From Arcanobacterium sp. S3PF19 (GTDB lineage Bacteria; Actinomycetota; Actinomycetes; Actinomycetales; Actinomycetaceae): a DNA stretch of 64,000 bases. The notes beneath the pieces were generated by a model that was not told the DNA's origin, ran no database searches, and saw nothing but the letters and a program-made list of their open reading frames with translations. Each line of letters begins with the position of its first letter. The first letter of the stretch is position 1. The DNA is taken from NCBI RefSeq assembly GCF_000758825.1, contig NZ_JRMX01000005.1:124001-188000 (forward strand), read 5' to 3'. Positions 49,165-58,594 of this stretch are shown here, piece by piece. Both the position numbers and the translations under genes were made by a program.

Positions 49165-50541
49165 GTGGTAGACACTCAGGAATACGATGTCGTTGTTTTG
49201 GGCGCGGGCTCAGCGGGATATGCCGCGGCCATGCGTGCGGCGCAGCTGGATATGAAAGTGGCGCTTATTGAGGAAGACAAAGTCGGCGGAACGTGTCTGC
49301 ACCGCGGATGTATTCCCACCAAGGCTCTCCTCCACGCCGCCGAAGTCGCAGACGAAATGCGCGAAGGAAGTTCCATAGGCGTGCTCGGAACTTTCGGGGG
49401 AATCGATGTGCCTGCCCTGCACGCATACAAAAACGGCGTAATAGAAAAAATGTACAGAGGACTCACGGGTCTGATAAATGCGCGCGGCGTGGAAACCATC
49501 TCCGGGCGCGGGCGTCTCGCAGGCCCCGACACCGTGGAGGTAAACGGAAGACCGGTCAGAGGAACACACATTGTTCTGGCTTCCGGTTCATATTCCAAAA
49601 CCATCGGGCAGAACATAACCCGGCGGGTCATCACTTCCGAGCAGGCACTGAATCTGCCGGTCGTGCCAAAATCCGCGATTGTACTGGGCGGAGGTGTGAT
49701 CGGAGTGGAGTTTGCCTCGGTTTGGGCATCCTACGGAACCGAGGTAACCGTGCTGGAGGGACTCGACCGCCTTGTTCCCAACGAAGACGCGGCGATTTCA
49801 AAGAATCTGGAACGCGCTTTCAGAAAGCGGAAAATTAATTTCAAAACCAAAACGCTCTTCGAGCGCGTGGAAGAAACTACGGACGGCGTGCGCGTATTTA
49901 CCGCAGACGGAAAAGAATATACGGCCGAGTATCTGCTGATTGCCATCGGCCGCGGCCCTTCGACCTCCAATCTCGGATATGAAGAACAGGGTATTAAGCT
50001 CGACCGCGGATTCGTGGTAACCGATGAGCGTCTGCACACGGGTATCGGCAGCATTTATGCCGCGGGCGACATCGTGCGGGGCGTGCAGCTGGCACACCGC
50101 GGATTCCTTCAGGGAATTTTCGTTGCCGAGGAAATCGCCGGCCTGAATCCGAAAGTTATCGACGAAAACGAAATTCCGAAAGTCACTTTCTGCAATCCGG
50201 AAATTGCTTCCGTGGGACTGACGGAAGAGAAAGCCGCGGAAAAATTCGGCAGAGAAAACATTAAAACGGTTGAGTTTAATTTGGCGGGGAACGGAAAATC
50301 GCAGATACTCGGCACTTCCGGTTTCGTAAAACTCGTGCGCCGCAAAGACGGGCCGATTCTCGGTTTCCATGCCATCGGTTCACGCATGGGCGAACAGATC
50401 GGCGAAGGACAGCTGATGGTTTCCTGGGAAGCCTTCCCGGAAGATTTTGACGGCATGATTCATGCCCACCCGACGCAAAACGAATCCGTTGGCGAAGCAG
50501 TTCTCGCTCTCGCCGGCAAACCGCTGCACACACACAATTAG
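49165..50541 (+). CDS. lpdA: Dihydrolipoyl dehydrogenase (E3)
   Basis: A 458-residue flavoprotein that reoxidises dihydrolipoamide with NAD in 2-oxo-acid dehydrogenase complexes. The FAD loop VVLGAGSAGYAAAMRA is at 10-25, redox cysteines C44 and C49 in GGTCLHRGCIPTK, NAD loop VLGGGVIGVEFASV near 173, and the second FAD motif IYAAGDIVRG. The C-terminal interface has HAHPTQNESVGEA with the catalytic His-Glu. The GTG start has AAGGGAGAA well placed. sucB follows 11 bases later. Confidence 0.96.
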   Translation: MVDTQEYDVVVLGAGSAGYAAAMRAAQLDMKVALIEEDKVGGTCLHRGCIPTKALLHAAEVADEMREGSSIGVLGTFGGIDVPALHAYKNGVIEKMYRGLTGLINARGVETISGRGRLAGPDTVEVNGRPVRGTHIVLASGSYSKTIGQNITRRVITSEQALNLPVVPKSAIVLGGGVIGVEFASVWASYGTEVTVLEGLDRLVPNEDAAISKNLERAFRKRKINFKTKTLFERVEETTDGVRVFTADGKEYTAEYLLIAIGRGPSTSNLGYEEQGIKLDRGFVVTDERLHTGIGSIYAAGDIVRGVQLAHRGFLQGIFVAEEIAGLNPKVIDENEIPKVTFCNPEIASVGLTEEKAAEKFGRENIKTVEFNLAGNGKSQILGTSGFVKLVRRKDGPILGFHAIGSRMGEQIGEGQLMVSWEAFPEDFDGMIHAHPTQNESVGEAVLALAGKPLHTHN

Positions 50542-50552
50542 AGAGGGAGAAA

Positions 50553-51947
50553 ATGTCTGCACAGATTAAGATGCCCGCCCTGGGCGAATCAGTTACGGAA
50601 GGAACCGTTACCACCTGGCTGAAACAGGTTGGCGATGCGGTAGAGGCCGACGAACCGATCCTGGAAGTCTCCACGGATAAAGTGGACACGGAAGTCCCGG
50701 CCCCTGCGGCAGGCGTACTGGAGTCAATCGAGGTCGGAGAAGACGAAACCGTTGCCGTGGGAACGGTGCTCGGATATATCGGTGACGGATCTTCCTCCTC
50801 CGATGAGCAGAGCGTGCCCGATTGCGCGCAAAATACTTCTTCGCCGGCACCCGGGGAAACGGCGCCGGTTTGCGCCCCCGCCCCCGTGCCCGCAGAAACG
50901 GCATCTGCCCCGGACACGCACCCGCAGCAGCCGTCTTACGCCTCTTCGGCTCTGCCTGCCGCCGGCACGGATTGCACGGCATATGTCACACCGGTAGTGC
51001 GCAGGCTGGCAAAAGAGCTCAACGTGGACCTAAGCGGAATCACGGGAACCGGCGTGGGAGGACGAATCCGCCGCCAGGACGTAAAAGCCGCGGCCGATGC
51101 GGCGCGGCAGGCTGCCCGGGAGAAGGCCGAAGCGGCACTCGGCACGCCCGCGCCGTCGGTGCATACTTCCTCCTGCGCAGCCGGCTCGGTAAAAGCCGAA
51201 CTGGCGGATAAGGCTGCCGCGGCGGCGGCACTGCGCGGCACACGCCAAAAGATGACGGGTCTGCGCAAAACGATTGCCAAACGCATGACTGAGTCGCTGC
51301 AGACTTCCGCGCAGCTGACTACCGTAATGGAAGTTGACGTAACGCGGATTGTGGCTCTGCGGGCAAAGGCAAAAGATTCTTTCGCCGCGCGCGAGGGCGT
51401 GAAACTTACCTATCTTCCCTTCTTCGTCAAAGCGGCCACGGAAGCTCTGAAAGCACATCCGATCATCAATTCCTCCGTGGAAGAAAACGAAATCGTCTAC
51501 CATAGCGGGCAGCATATCGGAATTGCCGTTGATTCGCCCAAGGGTCTTTTCGTACCGGTGATCCGCAACGCCGGGGATCTGAACATCGCCGGAATTTCCA
51601 GGGCGATTTCCGATTTGGCCAAGCGCACCAGGGACGGTTCGATTTCCGCCGGGGAACTGAGCGGATCCACGTTCACGGTTACCAATACCGGATCGGTCGG
51701 GGCACTCTTCGACACCCCGATCATCAACCAGCCAAATGTGGCCATTTTGGGAACGGGCGCCATTTTTAAGGCTCCCGGCGTGGTCATGGATCAGGACGGA
51801 AACGAAACAATTTCCATCCGGTCCAAGTGCTTTCTCGCTATTTCCTACGACCACAGAATCATCGACGGAGCCGACGCCTCGCGGTATCTGCGGGACGTGA
51901 AGATGAGACTGGAAGAAGCGGATTTCGGTGCGGAAATAGGTCTGTGA
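50553..51947 (+). CDS. sucB: Dihydrolipoamide acyltransferase (E2), single lipoyl domain
   Basis: A 464-residue E2 subunit. The lipoyl domain (1-78) has the lipoylated lysine K43 in STDKVDTEV. A P/A/T-rich flexible linker (about 80-140) leads to the E3-binding domain (YVTPVVRRLAKELNVDLSGI then TGTGVGGRIRRQDV). The catalytic core (about 220-464) ends with SYDHRIIDGADASRYLRDV, containing the active histidine and aspartate. Sequence fits the actinobacterial SucB/DlaT group, which may serve pyruvate, 2-oxoglutarate or branched-chain dehydrogenases. One lipoyl domain instead of two or three is notable. No E1 gene or lipA/lipB is in the window. Confidence 0.92.
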   Translation: MSAQIKMPALGESVTEGTVTTWLKQVGDAVEADEPILEVSTDKVDTEVPAPAAGVLESIEVGEDETVAVGTVLGYIGDGSSSSDEQSVPDCAQNTSSPAPGETAPVCAPAPVPAETASAPDTHPQQPSYASSALPAAGTDCTAYVTPVVRRLAKELNVDLSGITGTGVGGRIRRQDVKAAADAARQAAREKAEAALGTPAPSVHTSSCAAGSVKAELADKAAAAAALRGTRQKMTGLRKTIAKRMTESLQTSAQLTTVMEVDVTRIVALRAKAKDSFAAREGVKLTYLPFFVKAATEALKAHPIINSSVEENEIVYHSGQHIGIAVDSPKGLFVPVIRNAGDLNIAGISRAISDLAKRTRDGSISAGELSGSTFTVTNTGSVGALFDTPIINQPNVAILGTGAIFKAPGVVMDQDGNETISIRSKCFLAISYDHRIIDGADASRYLRDVKMRLEEADFGAEIGL

Positions 51948-51963
51948 CGGAGCGAAACCGTCT

Positions 51964-52006
51964 GCCGGGCGGCGCGGGTTTATCCGTTCCGCCCGGCTCT
52001 GCTTTT
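51964..52006 (+). terminator. Terminator after the E2 gene
   Basis: GCCGGGCGG (51964-51972) and CCGCCCGGC (51989-51997) form a perfect nine-pair stem with a 16-base loop, followed by TCTGCTTTT. It starts 17 bases after the stop. Confidence 0.75.
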
Positions 52007-52158
52007 GGGCTGCTCCCGAAGGGGCGCACGCTTTGCTTTCGGTGCGCATTTGCCGGGTTTGGTTACGTATTTAACTGTTCCGCCGCCGCGGCGGAAAAAA
52101 AATTTTGCTATCGTTGACGAAGTAAACACATTGTCAGGCATCGAAACACACGGTAAAA

Positions 52159-53379
52159 GTGAAACATAATTCCAAACTGATTCTTACTTTCGGAAATTAC
52201 CGCGGGCTTCCGCGCACAGCGGGAAGATTCCATATGGCAGTTGCATTTATCGGCAGACTGCCGGTTGCAATGAACGTTATCGGCGTACTTACGCTGGTGA
52301 CTGTGATCACGGGATCCGTCTCCACTGCCGCGTTCGTTTCCGCAGCCCAGGCAGTTTCGATCGGAATCGGAAATCCGCTTGTCGGGCGGCTGTGTGACCG
52401 CTGCGGGCAGCGCGCGCCGGTGACCGTTATCGGTTTTTGCAATTTTCTCTGTCTCTGTGCGTTAATTTTTCTCTCTTATCTGCACCGTCCCTCTCTTTGG
52501 GCACTGATCGGGGTGTGTGCGCCTCTCGGACTGACCACCGTTCCCCTGGGCGCATTGGCCCGCGTGCGCTGGTACGCCATGGCGAAAAATCCCCCGCAGC
52601 TGGCAACCGCGCTGTCTTACGAGTCAACTGCCGACGAATTGGGATTTGTGCTCGGACCGGCGGCCGTAGGCATTATTTCTTCGGCTTTCTCCCCCGTTGC
52701 CCCGATGATTCTCTCCGCTGCCATCGTGCTGCTCTGCGTAATTCCTTTTGGCCTGATCCGCCGCACGCCCGCTGCACAGACGGCAGAAAAACAGAATAAG
52801 CCCTCCCCGAAAGCGGGCACGGTTTTGAAAGCCGTGGCAATCCCGCTGACCGCGATGTGCTGTCTGGGAATGTTTTTCGGCGCAATGCAGACTTCCACCA
52901 CCGCTTTTGCCTATCTTTTCGAAATCCCGGGCAGAGCCGGGCTGATTTATGCATTTATGGGCCTGGGCTCGGCACTCACCGCCCTGGGCGCGGTTGCCCT
53001 GCCTGAGCAGTTCACACAGGTACAGCGCATAATTACGGGCGGACTGGGAATTATGATCGGCGCAATACTCTGTTCCCTCGCTGCCTCCCCCCTGATCCTG
53101 ACCGTTTTCATGTTTGTTTCGGGTCTGGCGATCGGCCCGGCTTCGGTTGCCATCTTTACCCTGGCCGGCGACAGTGCCCCCGAGGGCGGAAATGCTTTTG
53201 CCGTTACGGCACTCGGATCGATGAATGTATGCGGTGTCTCCACCGCTTCCATTGCCGCAGGCCGGGCAGTGTCCCATTCGGCTGCGGCCGGTTATTACGT
53301 GGCGGCCGCGGCGGGGCTGATTATGGCTGCGGCCACCGGTATTGCCGCACTTCAGAGGCGACACCGAAACCGGATTTAA
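52159..53379 (+). CDS. MFS transporter
   Basis: A 406-residue membrane protein with about 12 hydrophobic segments of the major facilitator superfamily. VGRLCDRCGQRAPVTVIG near 75-92 is the loop 2-3 motif, and the second half (about 215-400) repeats the fold. Substrate is unknown. The GTG start at 52159 has no clear ribosome binding site; ATG 52234 just before the first helix is an alternative. In M. tuberculosis lipB and lipA lie at this point between the E2 gene and Rv2219; here there is only this carrier. Confidence 0.85.
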   Translation: MKHNSKLILTFGNYRGLPRTAGRFHMAVAFIGRLPVAMNVIGVLTLVTVITGSVSTAAFVSAAQAVSIGIGNPLVGRLCDRCGQRAPVTVIGFCNFLCLCALIFLSYLHRPSLWALIGVCAPLGLTTVPLGALARVRWYAMAKNPPQLATALSYESTADELGFVLGPAAVGIISSAFSPVAPMILSAAIVLLCVIPFGLIRRTPAAQTAEKQNKPSPKAGTVLKAVAIPLTAMCCLGMFFGAMQTSTTAFAYLFEIPGRAGLIYAFMGLGSALTALGAVALPEQFTQVQRIITGGLGIMIGAILCSLAASPLILTVFMFVSGLAIGPASVAIFTLAGDSAPEGGNAFAVTALGSMNVCGVSTASIAAGRAVSHSAAAGYYVAAAAGLIMAAATGIAALQRRHRNRI

Positions 53380-53404
53380 GAACGGTCTCAGATTCTCCGT
53401 TCTT

Positions 53405-53433
53405 TTGGCGCTGCTCTGTTTATCGTTTACTAT
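53405..53433 (+). promoter_or_regulatory. Possible promoter for the DUF4191-glnA1 pair
   Basis: TTGGCG (53405-53410), 17 bases, TACTAT (53428-53433). TATTAT at 53431 is an overlapping alternative -10. AAGGATATCTAA follows before the ATG at 53467. Confidence 0.4.
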
Positions 53434-53466
53434 TATTATGTTGTGCAATCTAGCAAGGATATCTAA

Positions 53467-54177
53467 ATGGCTGAAGAGAAAAATACAGACAGGAAAAGCA
53501 AAAAACCGAAAAAAAAGCGTTGGTATCACAATCTGGCCGATGCCTACCGGGTGGCGAAGAAAACCTATCCCCGCGCAGGGTGGGCACTGCTCGGAGTATT
53601 CTTCGGTTTCTTTCTGCTGGGACTGATTGCCGGCTGCATTACCGGACGGTTCATTCTCTGGCCTCTTTTCGGGCTTTTGCTTGGTCTTACACTTGCTTTG
53701 GGACTTCTTACGTCTTTGGTGAAACGCGCTTCCTACCGGCAGATTGACGGTGTTCCCGGCGCAACCGCGGCTGTGATCGGACAGATCAAACGCGGGTGGG
53801 TGATCACCGAAGAACCTGTACGCTTTAACGCCAAAACCAAAGATCTGCTGTTCCGTGCCGTTGGCAGGCCCGGTGTGGTACTGCTGGCGGAAGGACCGGC
53901 GAACCGTGTACAGCGTCTGATCAATGAGGAACGCGCGGCCGTCAGACGTATCGCTCCCTCCGCTCCGGTGCATATAATTAAAGTCGGAAACGGAGAGGGA
54001 CAGGTGAAGCTCGCAAAACTCCAGCGGGCGATGATGAAACTGCCAAAACGGATCACCAATCAGGAAGTAGCCGCTCTCGCTCAGCGTTTCGATGCCGTAG
54101 GCACCAACAATTTACCGATTCCGAAGGGAATTGATCCGACAAAGGCCCGTGCGGGGCGCCGTGCATTGCGTGGATAG
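53467..54177 (+). CDS. DUF4191 membrane protein (Rv2219-like)
   Basis: A 236-residue protein. A lysine-rich N-terminus (KNTDRKSKKPKKKRWYHNLA) precedes two adjacent membrane helices at about 38-58 (WALLGVFFGFFLLGLIAG) and 62-85 (FILWPLFGLLLGLTLALGLL). The cytoplasmic remainder includes QIDGVPGATAAVIGQIKRGW and GRPGVVLLAEGPANRVQRL, motifs of the actinobacterial DUF4191 family. Function unknown. It lies 24 bases before glnA1, as Rv2219 lies before glnA1 in M. tuberculosis, so co-transcription is likely. Confidence 0.85.
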   Translation: MAEEKNTDRKSKKPKKKRWYHNLADAYRVAKKTYPRAGWALLGVFFGFFLLGLIAGCITGRFILWPLFGLLLGLTLALGLLTSLVKRASYRQIDGVPGATAAVIGQIKRGWVITEEPVRFNAKTKDLLFRAVGRPGVVLLAEGPANRVQRLINEERAAVRRIAPSAPVHIIKVGNGEGQVKLAKLQRAMMKLPKRITNQEVAALAQRFDAVGTNNLPIPKGIDPTKARAGRRALRG

Positions 54178-54201
54178 TTTGCAATTAAAGGGAGAATTTC
54201 A

Positions 54202-55626
54202 ATGTTTGCCAATATCGAGGAAGCAATAAAATTTATTGCCGACGAACAGGTCCGGTTTGTGGATATCAGATTCTGTGATCTGCCGGGCACAATGCAGCAC
54301 TTCACCATTCCCGTAAGCACGTTCGAAAGCGGGAATCTGAGCGAAGGATTTATGTTTGACGGTTCTTCGATCCGCGGTTTCACCCAAATCCACGAATCGG
54401 ATATGAAACTCGTGCCCGATGTGACAACCGCCTTTACCGACCCGTTCCGCAAACACAAAACTCTCGTAATGAACTGCGCCGTTGTTGATCCGTTCACCGG
54501 AGAGGCATACCGCCGCGATCCGCGCAACGTGGCAATCCGCGCAGAGGAATATCTGCGTTCCACGGGTATCGCCGATACCTGCTATATCGGCGCCGAAGCG
54601 GAGTTCTTTATTTTTGACGATATCCGTTACTGCAATTCACCGAAGGAATCTTTCTATGCCCTGGATTCCCGGGAAGCCTGGTGGAACAGCGGGCGCGAGG
54701 AAGAAGGCGGAAACATCGGATACAAGACGCGCGTTAAGGGCGGCTATTTCCCCGTTCCCCCAAGCGACATGATGTCTGATCTGCGCAACGAAATGACTCT
54801 GCGCTGCACCGAAGTCGGACTGCGCGTGGAGCGTGCCCACCACGAAGTGGGCGCGGCCGGACAGCAGGAAATCAACTATACTTTCGATAAGCTGGTTACC
54901 GCTGCCGACGACATGATGAAATTCAAATACGTAATCAAGAATACCGCCGTCGAGAACGGCAAGACCGCCACATTTATGCCCAAACCGCTCATGGGCGACA
55001 ACGGTTCGGGGATGCACTGCCATCATTCTCTGTGGAAAGACGGTGCTCCCCTGTTTTACGACGGAAACGGTTACGGCGGTCTTTCCGATTTGGCACGTTG
55101 GTATATCGGCGGTCTGCTGAAACATGCCCCGTCTCTGCTGTCGTTCACCAATCCTTCGGTAAATTCCTTCCGCCGTCTTGTTCCGGGTTTTGAAGCCCCG
55201 ATTAACCTTGTGTATTCGGCCCGCAACCGTTCCGCGTGCATCCGGATTCCGGTTACGGGATCGTCTCCGAAGGCAAAGCGGATTGAATACCGCACGCCCG
55301 ATCCTTCCGCGAATCCGTATCTTGCTTTTGCCGCGCAGATGATGGCGGGACTGGACGGAATCCGCAACCGTATCGAACCTGCGGCTCCCGTCGACAAAGA
55401 TCTGTACGAACTTCCCCCGGAGGAGCATGCGCATATCGCCCAGTTGCCCGGGTCCCTTTCCGAGGCACTGCGGAAACTGGAGGAAGACCACGACTACCTC
55501 ACCGAAGGGGACGTATTCTCCGAAGATCTGATTGAAACCTGGATCAGCTACAAACGGGAAAACGAGATTGAGCCTTTGGCACAGCGTCCGCATCCCTTTG
55601 AGTTTGAACTGTATTACGATCTGTAA
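54202..55626 (+). CDS. glnA: Glutamine synthetase type I, adenylylatable (GlnA1)
   Basis: A 474-residue dodecameric enzyme: glutamate, ammonia and ATP to glutamine. Motifs include [20 protein letters not shown] near 52, [29 protein letters not shown] (ATP/glutamate site), [17 protein letters not shown] and [11 protein letters not shown]. The tyrosine in [10 protein letters not shown] near 397 is the adenylylation site recognised by GlnE. Length and the 25-residue insert are GSI-beta. AAAGGGAGA precedes the ATG. The GlnE gene is 3 kb downstream on the other strand. A terminator follows. Confidence 0.97.
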   Translation: MFANIEEAIKFIADEQVRFVDIRFCDLPGTMQHFTIPVSTFESGNLSEGFMFDGSSIRGFTQIHESDMKLVPDVTTAFTDPFRKHKTLVMNCAVVDPFTGEAYRRDPRNVAIRAEEYLRSTGIADTCYIGAEAEFFIFDDIRYCNSPKESFYALDSREAWWNSGREEEGGNIGYKTRVKGGYFPVPPSDMMSDLRNEMTLRCTEVGLRVERAHHEVGAAGQQEINYTFDKLVTAADDMMKFKYVIKNTAVENGKTATFMPKPLMGDNGSGMHCHHSLWKDGAPLFYDGNGYGGLSDLARWYIGGLLKHAPSLLSFTNPSVNSFRRLVPGFEAPINLVYSARNRSACIRIPVTGSSPKAKRIEYRTPDPSANPYLAFAAQMMAGLDGIRNRIEPAAPVDKDLYELPPEEHAHIAQLPGSLSEALRKLEEDHDYLTEGDVFSEDLIETWISYKRENEIEPLAQRPHPFEFELYYDL

Positions 55627-55897
55627 GACTGCCGATAAACGCAGAAACAGCGGAGTCCGCCCGGTGGCGGGCTCCGTTTGTATAAATAGGCCTGCTGCCT
55701 GCTGCCTATAATATAAAAAATATACGCATAATATGCACTCCGTCTTTTCCCTGCAATCTTCCGTTCCCCGTATTGCAAACGGTATCAAGATGAAGCACAT
55801 CACATTTTACGTATCTATATACCTAGTTCCGCATATTTATGTATATACTGAAGATGTTGAAACACGATACACGTTCAATTGACTTTCAGGAGGAATC
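55627..55897. other. Intergenic region between glnA1 and the amino-acid importer
   Basis: 271 bases. It holds the glnA1 terminator, then an AT-rich stretch with CCTGCTG repeated twice (55691-55704), TATAAT at 55707, the palindrome GCATA-A-TATGC (55726-55736) and TATACT at 55844, the last a possible -10 for the importer. No gene is seen. Confidence 0.5.
55651..55680 (+). terminator. Terminator after glnA1
   Basis: CGGAG-T-CCGC, loop CCGGTG, GCGG-G-CTCCG forms a ten-position stem with one T-G pair, followed by TTTGTATAAA. It begins 25 bases after the stop. Confidence 0.7.
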
Positions 55898-56809
55898 ATG
55901 CGGCACATTAAGTTTGCGGCAATCGGTACGGCACTTCTTCTTTCTCTCGCTGCCTGCGGCGGCGCGGACAAAGCGGACAACGGCGGCGCGGACGCCAAGA
56001 AAGACAGCGCGGTTCAGGCAACTGACCTTTCCGGTCTGAAAAAGGTAGACTCCGTGGCATCGCTCGTTCCGGATAAGGTAAAGGCAGACGGAAAACTGCT
56101 CGTCGGCAACAATATCTCTTATGCCCCCGCGGAATTCTTTGCCCCCGACGGAAAGACTCCCCAGGGATACGATATCGATCTGACCGCCGCCCTGGCGAAA
56201 GTAATGGGCCTGAAACCCGTAACGGAAAATGCCGAATTTGCGGCAATTATTCCCGCCATCGGAGGAAAGTACGAACTGGGTATCGCCAATTTCTCCATCA
56301 ATCAGGAACGGCTGAAAACCGTAAATATGCTGCAGTACTTTGAAGTCGGATCGCAGTGGTCGGTGAAGAAGGGCAACCCCAAGAAGTTTGATCCGGCCAG
56401 CCCGTGCGGCAAGGCCGTGGGCGTACAGACCGGTACCGTTCAGGACGAATCCATCGACGCCCTGAACGAGAAGTGCCCGGCAGACAAGAAGATTCAGATT
56501 CAGCGCATGGAACAGCAGTCTTCCGTGACCACTGCCGTTGTCGGAGGCAAGGTAGACGCGATGTACACCGACTCTTCCGTTGCCGACTATGTGAAGAAAC
56601 TGACCAACGGACAGGCCGAGCCCACCGGAAAAACCGAGGACATGGCGGGTATCGGAATTGCGATCGCCAAGAACGACGAGCAGATGACCAAAGCCACCCA
56701 GGCCGCTCTCAAATACTTGATTGAAAACGGATATCTTGAGAAAATCTTTAAGACGTGGGGTATCACCGACGGTCTTTCAAAAGAAGCAACTCTTAATCCC
56801 GGAGCCTGA
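55898..56809 (+). CDS. Amino-acid ABC transporter substrate-binding lipoprotein
   Basis: A 303-residue exported protein. The signal peptide ends LSLAAC (C20, lipobox). It belongs to the polar amino-acid binding family: LLVGNNISYAPAEFFAPDGK then TPQGYDIDLTAALAKVMGLK, EFAAIIPAIGGKYELGIANF, and GIAIAKNDEQMTKATQAAL. The usual arginine/aspartate ligand pattern for the amino-acid head group cannot be resolved by eye, so the substrate (glutamate, glutamine or other) is open. CAGGAGG sits at ideal distance. Permease and ATPase genes follow directly, and nitrogen-assimilation genes flank the operon. Confidence 0.9.
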   Translation: MRHIKFAAIGTALLLSLAACGGADKADNGGADAKKDSAVQATDLSGLKKVDSVASLVPDKVKADGKLLVGNNISYAPAEFFAPDGKTPQGYDIDLTAALAKVMGLKPVTENAEFAAIIPAIGGKYELGIANFSINQERLKTVNMLQYFEVGSQWSVKKGNPKKFDPASPCGKAVGVQTGTVQDESIDALNEKCPADKKIQIQRMEQQSSVTTAVVGGKVDAMYTDSSVADYVKKLTNGQAEPTGKTEDMAGIGIAIAKNDEQMTKATQAALKYLIENGYLEKIFKTWGITDGLSKEATLNPGA

Positions 56810-56811
56810 AT

Positions 56812-57786
56812 ATGAAACATCAAACCGATCAGCCTGAATTAATTAAGGCAGTTCCGGTTAAACACTATGGTCGCTGGATTTCAGCGGCCATAGTCGCGTT
56901 ATTCGCGGCCGCACTCCTTACCTCAGCCGTAACCAATCCCAAATACGAGTGGGACGTGGTTTTGCACACTCTTTTCAAGCCTGCGGTGTTCGTGGCAATC
57001 GGATGGACCCTTGCGCTGACTTTTCTTTCAATGGCACTGGGCATAATCCTGGCAATAGCGGCTGCCGTAATGCGCCGGTCGGAAAATCCCGTGCTGCGAA
57101 TTGTCTCCACCGTCTACGTATGGTTTTTCCGGGGCACCCCGATTTACACCCAGCTTATTTTCTGGGGTTTAATCGGTATCTTATATGAAACGGTCACGGT
57201 GGGAATCCCTTTCACGGGCATAGATTTTTTCTCCTTCAAACCTTATGAAATGTTTTCCGACCTGCAGTATTCAATGTTTGTCTTTGCCGTCATCGGCCTG
57301 GGACTGAACGAAGGCGCATACCTTTCCGAAATTGTGCGCTCCGGGCTGAACTCCGTCGATCCCGGCCAGGAAGAAGCGGCAAAAGCTCTGGGAATGGGCA
57401 ATGCCCAAATTCTGAAACGGATCATTCTCCCCCAGGCAATGCGGGTAATCATTCCCCCTACGGGCAACGAAACCATTTCCATGCTGAAAACCACTTCTCT
57501 GGTCACCGCCGTTCCCCTGACGCTGGAACTGACATACGTCACCAACAAAATGGGGGAATCCACATTCAAACCGATTCCCTACCTCATTGTGGCCGCCGTC
57601 TGGTATCTGGTCATCACTTCCGTGATGATGATCGGCCAGTACTATCTGGAACGCTATTACGGGCGGGGCAGCGGGAAATCCCGTCCGGCGTCCCAAAACA
57701 GGCATAAATTACGCACCTCAAGGCAGGAAGCCATTAACAGCGCGTCAACCACAACCGATAATCCATTCGTGGAATACACCCCTTAA
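56812..57786 (+). CDS. Amino-acid ABC transporter permease
   Basis: A 324-residue membrane protein of the HisM/GlnP type. After a first helix (about 20-40), the conserved core runs about 55-285 with [15 protein letters not shown] (early motif), [28 protein letters not shown] (the EAA loop that docks the ATPase) and [15 protein letters not shown]. The last 45 residues are a polar extension with no family match. A homodimer probably forms the channel, since only one permease gene is present. It starts two bases after the binding-protein stop. Confidence 0.92.
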   Translation: MKHQTDQPELIKAVPVKHYGRWISAAIVALFAAALLTSAVTNPKYEWDVVLHTLFKPAVFVAIGWTLALTFLSMALGIILAIAAAVMRRSENPVLRIVSTVYVWFFRGTPIYTQLIFWGLIGILYETVTVGIPFTGIDFFSFKPYEMFSDLQYSMFVFAVIGLGLNEGAYLSEIVRSGLNSVDPGQEEAAKALGMGNAQILKRIILPQAMRVIIPPTGNETISMLKTTSLVTAVPLTLELTYVTNKMGESTFKPIPYLIVAAVWYLVITSVMMIGQYYLERYYGRGSGKSRPASQNRHKLRTSRQEAINSASTTTDNPFVEYTP

Positions 57787-57797
57787 GGAGCGTTGCA

Positions 57798-58568
57798 ATG
57801 AACGAAAACACACCAATGGTCCGATTCGAAAACGTTCACAAATTTTTTTCCGACCTTCACGTGCTCAAAGGCGTTTCCTTTACCGTACCCGCCGGGAGCG
57901 TCTGCACGGTTCTCGGTCCTTCCGGTTCGGGAAAGTCCACCGCACTGCGCTGCATTAACCAGCTTGAGCAGATTCAGGCGGGAAGAATCTACGTGCAGGA
58001 CGAGCTGATCGGCTATAAGGAAAAAAACGGCCGGCTTCACGAACTTACCCACGCGGAAACGGCAAAACAGCGCGCAAAGATCGGGATGGTATTTCAGCGG
58101 TTCAATCTGTTTCCGCACATGACCACGCTGGAAAACGTGATGGAAGCACCGATACACGTGCTGAAGAAAAACCGCGGCGAAGCACGCGAAACTGCCGAAC
58201 GGCTGCTTTCCCAGGTCGGACTTGCCGACCGTCTCTCCCACTATCCTTCCGAGCTTTCCGGCGGGCAGCAGCAGAGAGTGGCCATTGCCCGCGCGCTGGC
58301 CATGGAACCGGAGCTGATGCTGTTTGACGAGCCCACTTCCGCGCTGGATCCCGAACTCGTGGGCGAGGTGCTGAACGTGATGAAAGATCTGGCACAGATG
58401 GGCATGACGATGATTGTTGTCACCCACGAGCTGGGGTTTGCGCGTGAGGTATCCGATCAGGTAGTGCTGATGGACAACGGATACATTATAGAATCGGGTT
58501 CCCCTGCGGAAATTTTCGACAATCCGCGCCACCCGCGCACAAAAGAATTTCTTTCCAAAGTCCTTTAA
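57798..58568 (+). CDS. Amino-acid ABC transporter ATP-binding protein
   Basis: A 256-residue ATPase of the GlnQ/HisP type. Walker [11 protein letters not shown] at 39-48, [22 protein letters not shown] (Q-loop), [19 protein letters not shown] (signature), [20 protein letters not shown] (Walker B) and [13 protein letters not shown] (H-loop). It completes the importer with the two genes before it. AAGGAG lies seven bases before the ATG. It converges on glnE, 26 bases away, with no obvious terminator between. Confidence 0.95.
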   Translation: MNENTPMVRFENVHKFFSDLHVLKGVSFTVPAGSVCTVLGPSGSGKSTALRCINQLEQIQAGRIYVQDELIGYKEKNGRLHELTHAETAKQRAKIGMVFQRFNLFPHMTTLENVMEAPIHVLKKNRGEARETAERLLSQVGLADRLSHYPSELSGGQQQRVAIARALAMEPELMLFDEPTSALDPELVGEVLNVMKDLAQMGMTMIVVTHELGFAREVSDQVVLMDNGYIIESGSPAEIFDNPRHPRTKEFLSKVL

Positions 58569-58594
58569 TGCCCAACGGTACGGAAGGAACCCTA

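Noticed and set aside
55801-55860. Possible AmtR or GlnR box before the amino-acid importer
   Set aside because: CTATATACCTAG resembles half of an AmtR site only; the second half and GlnR spacing do not fit.
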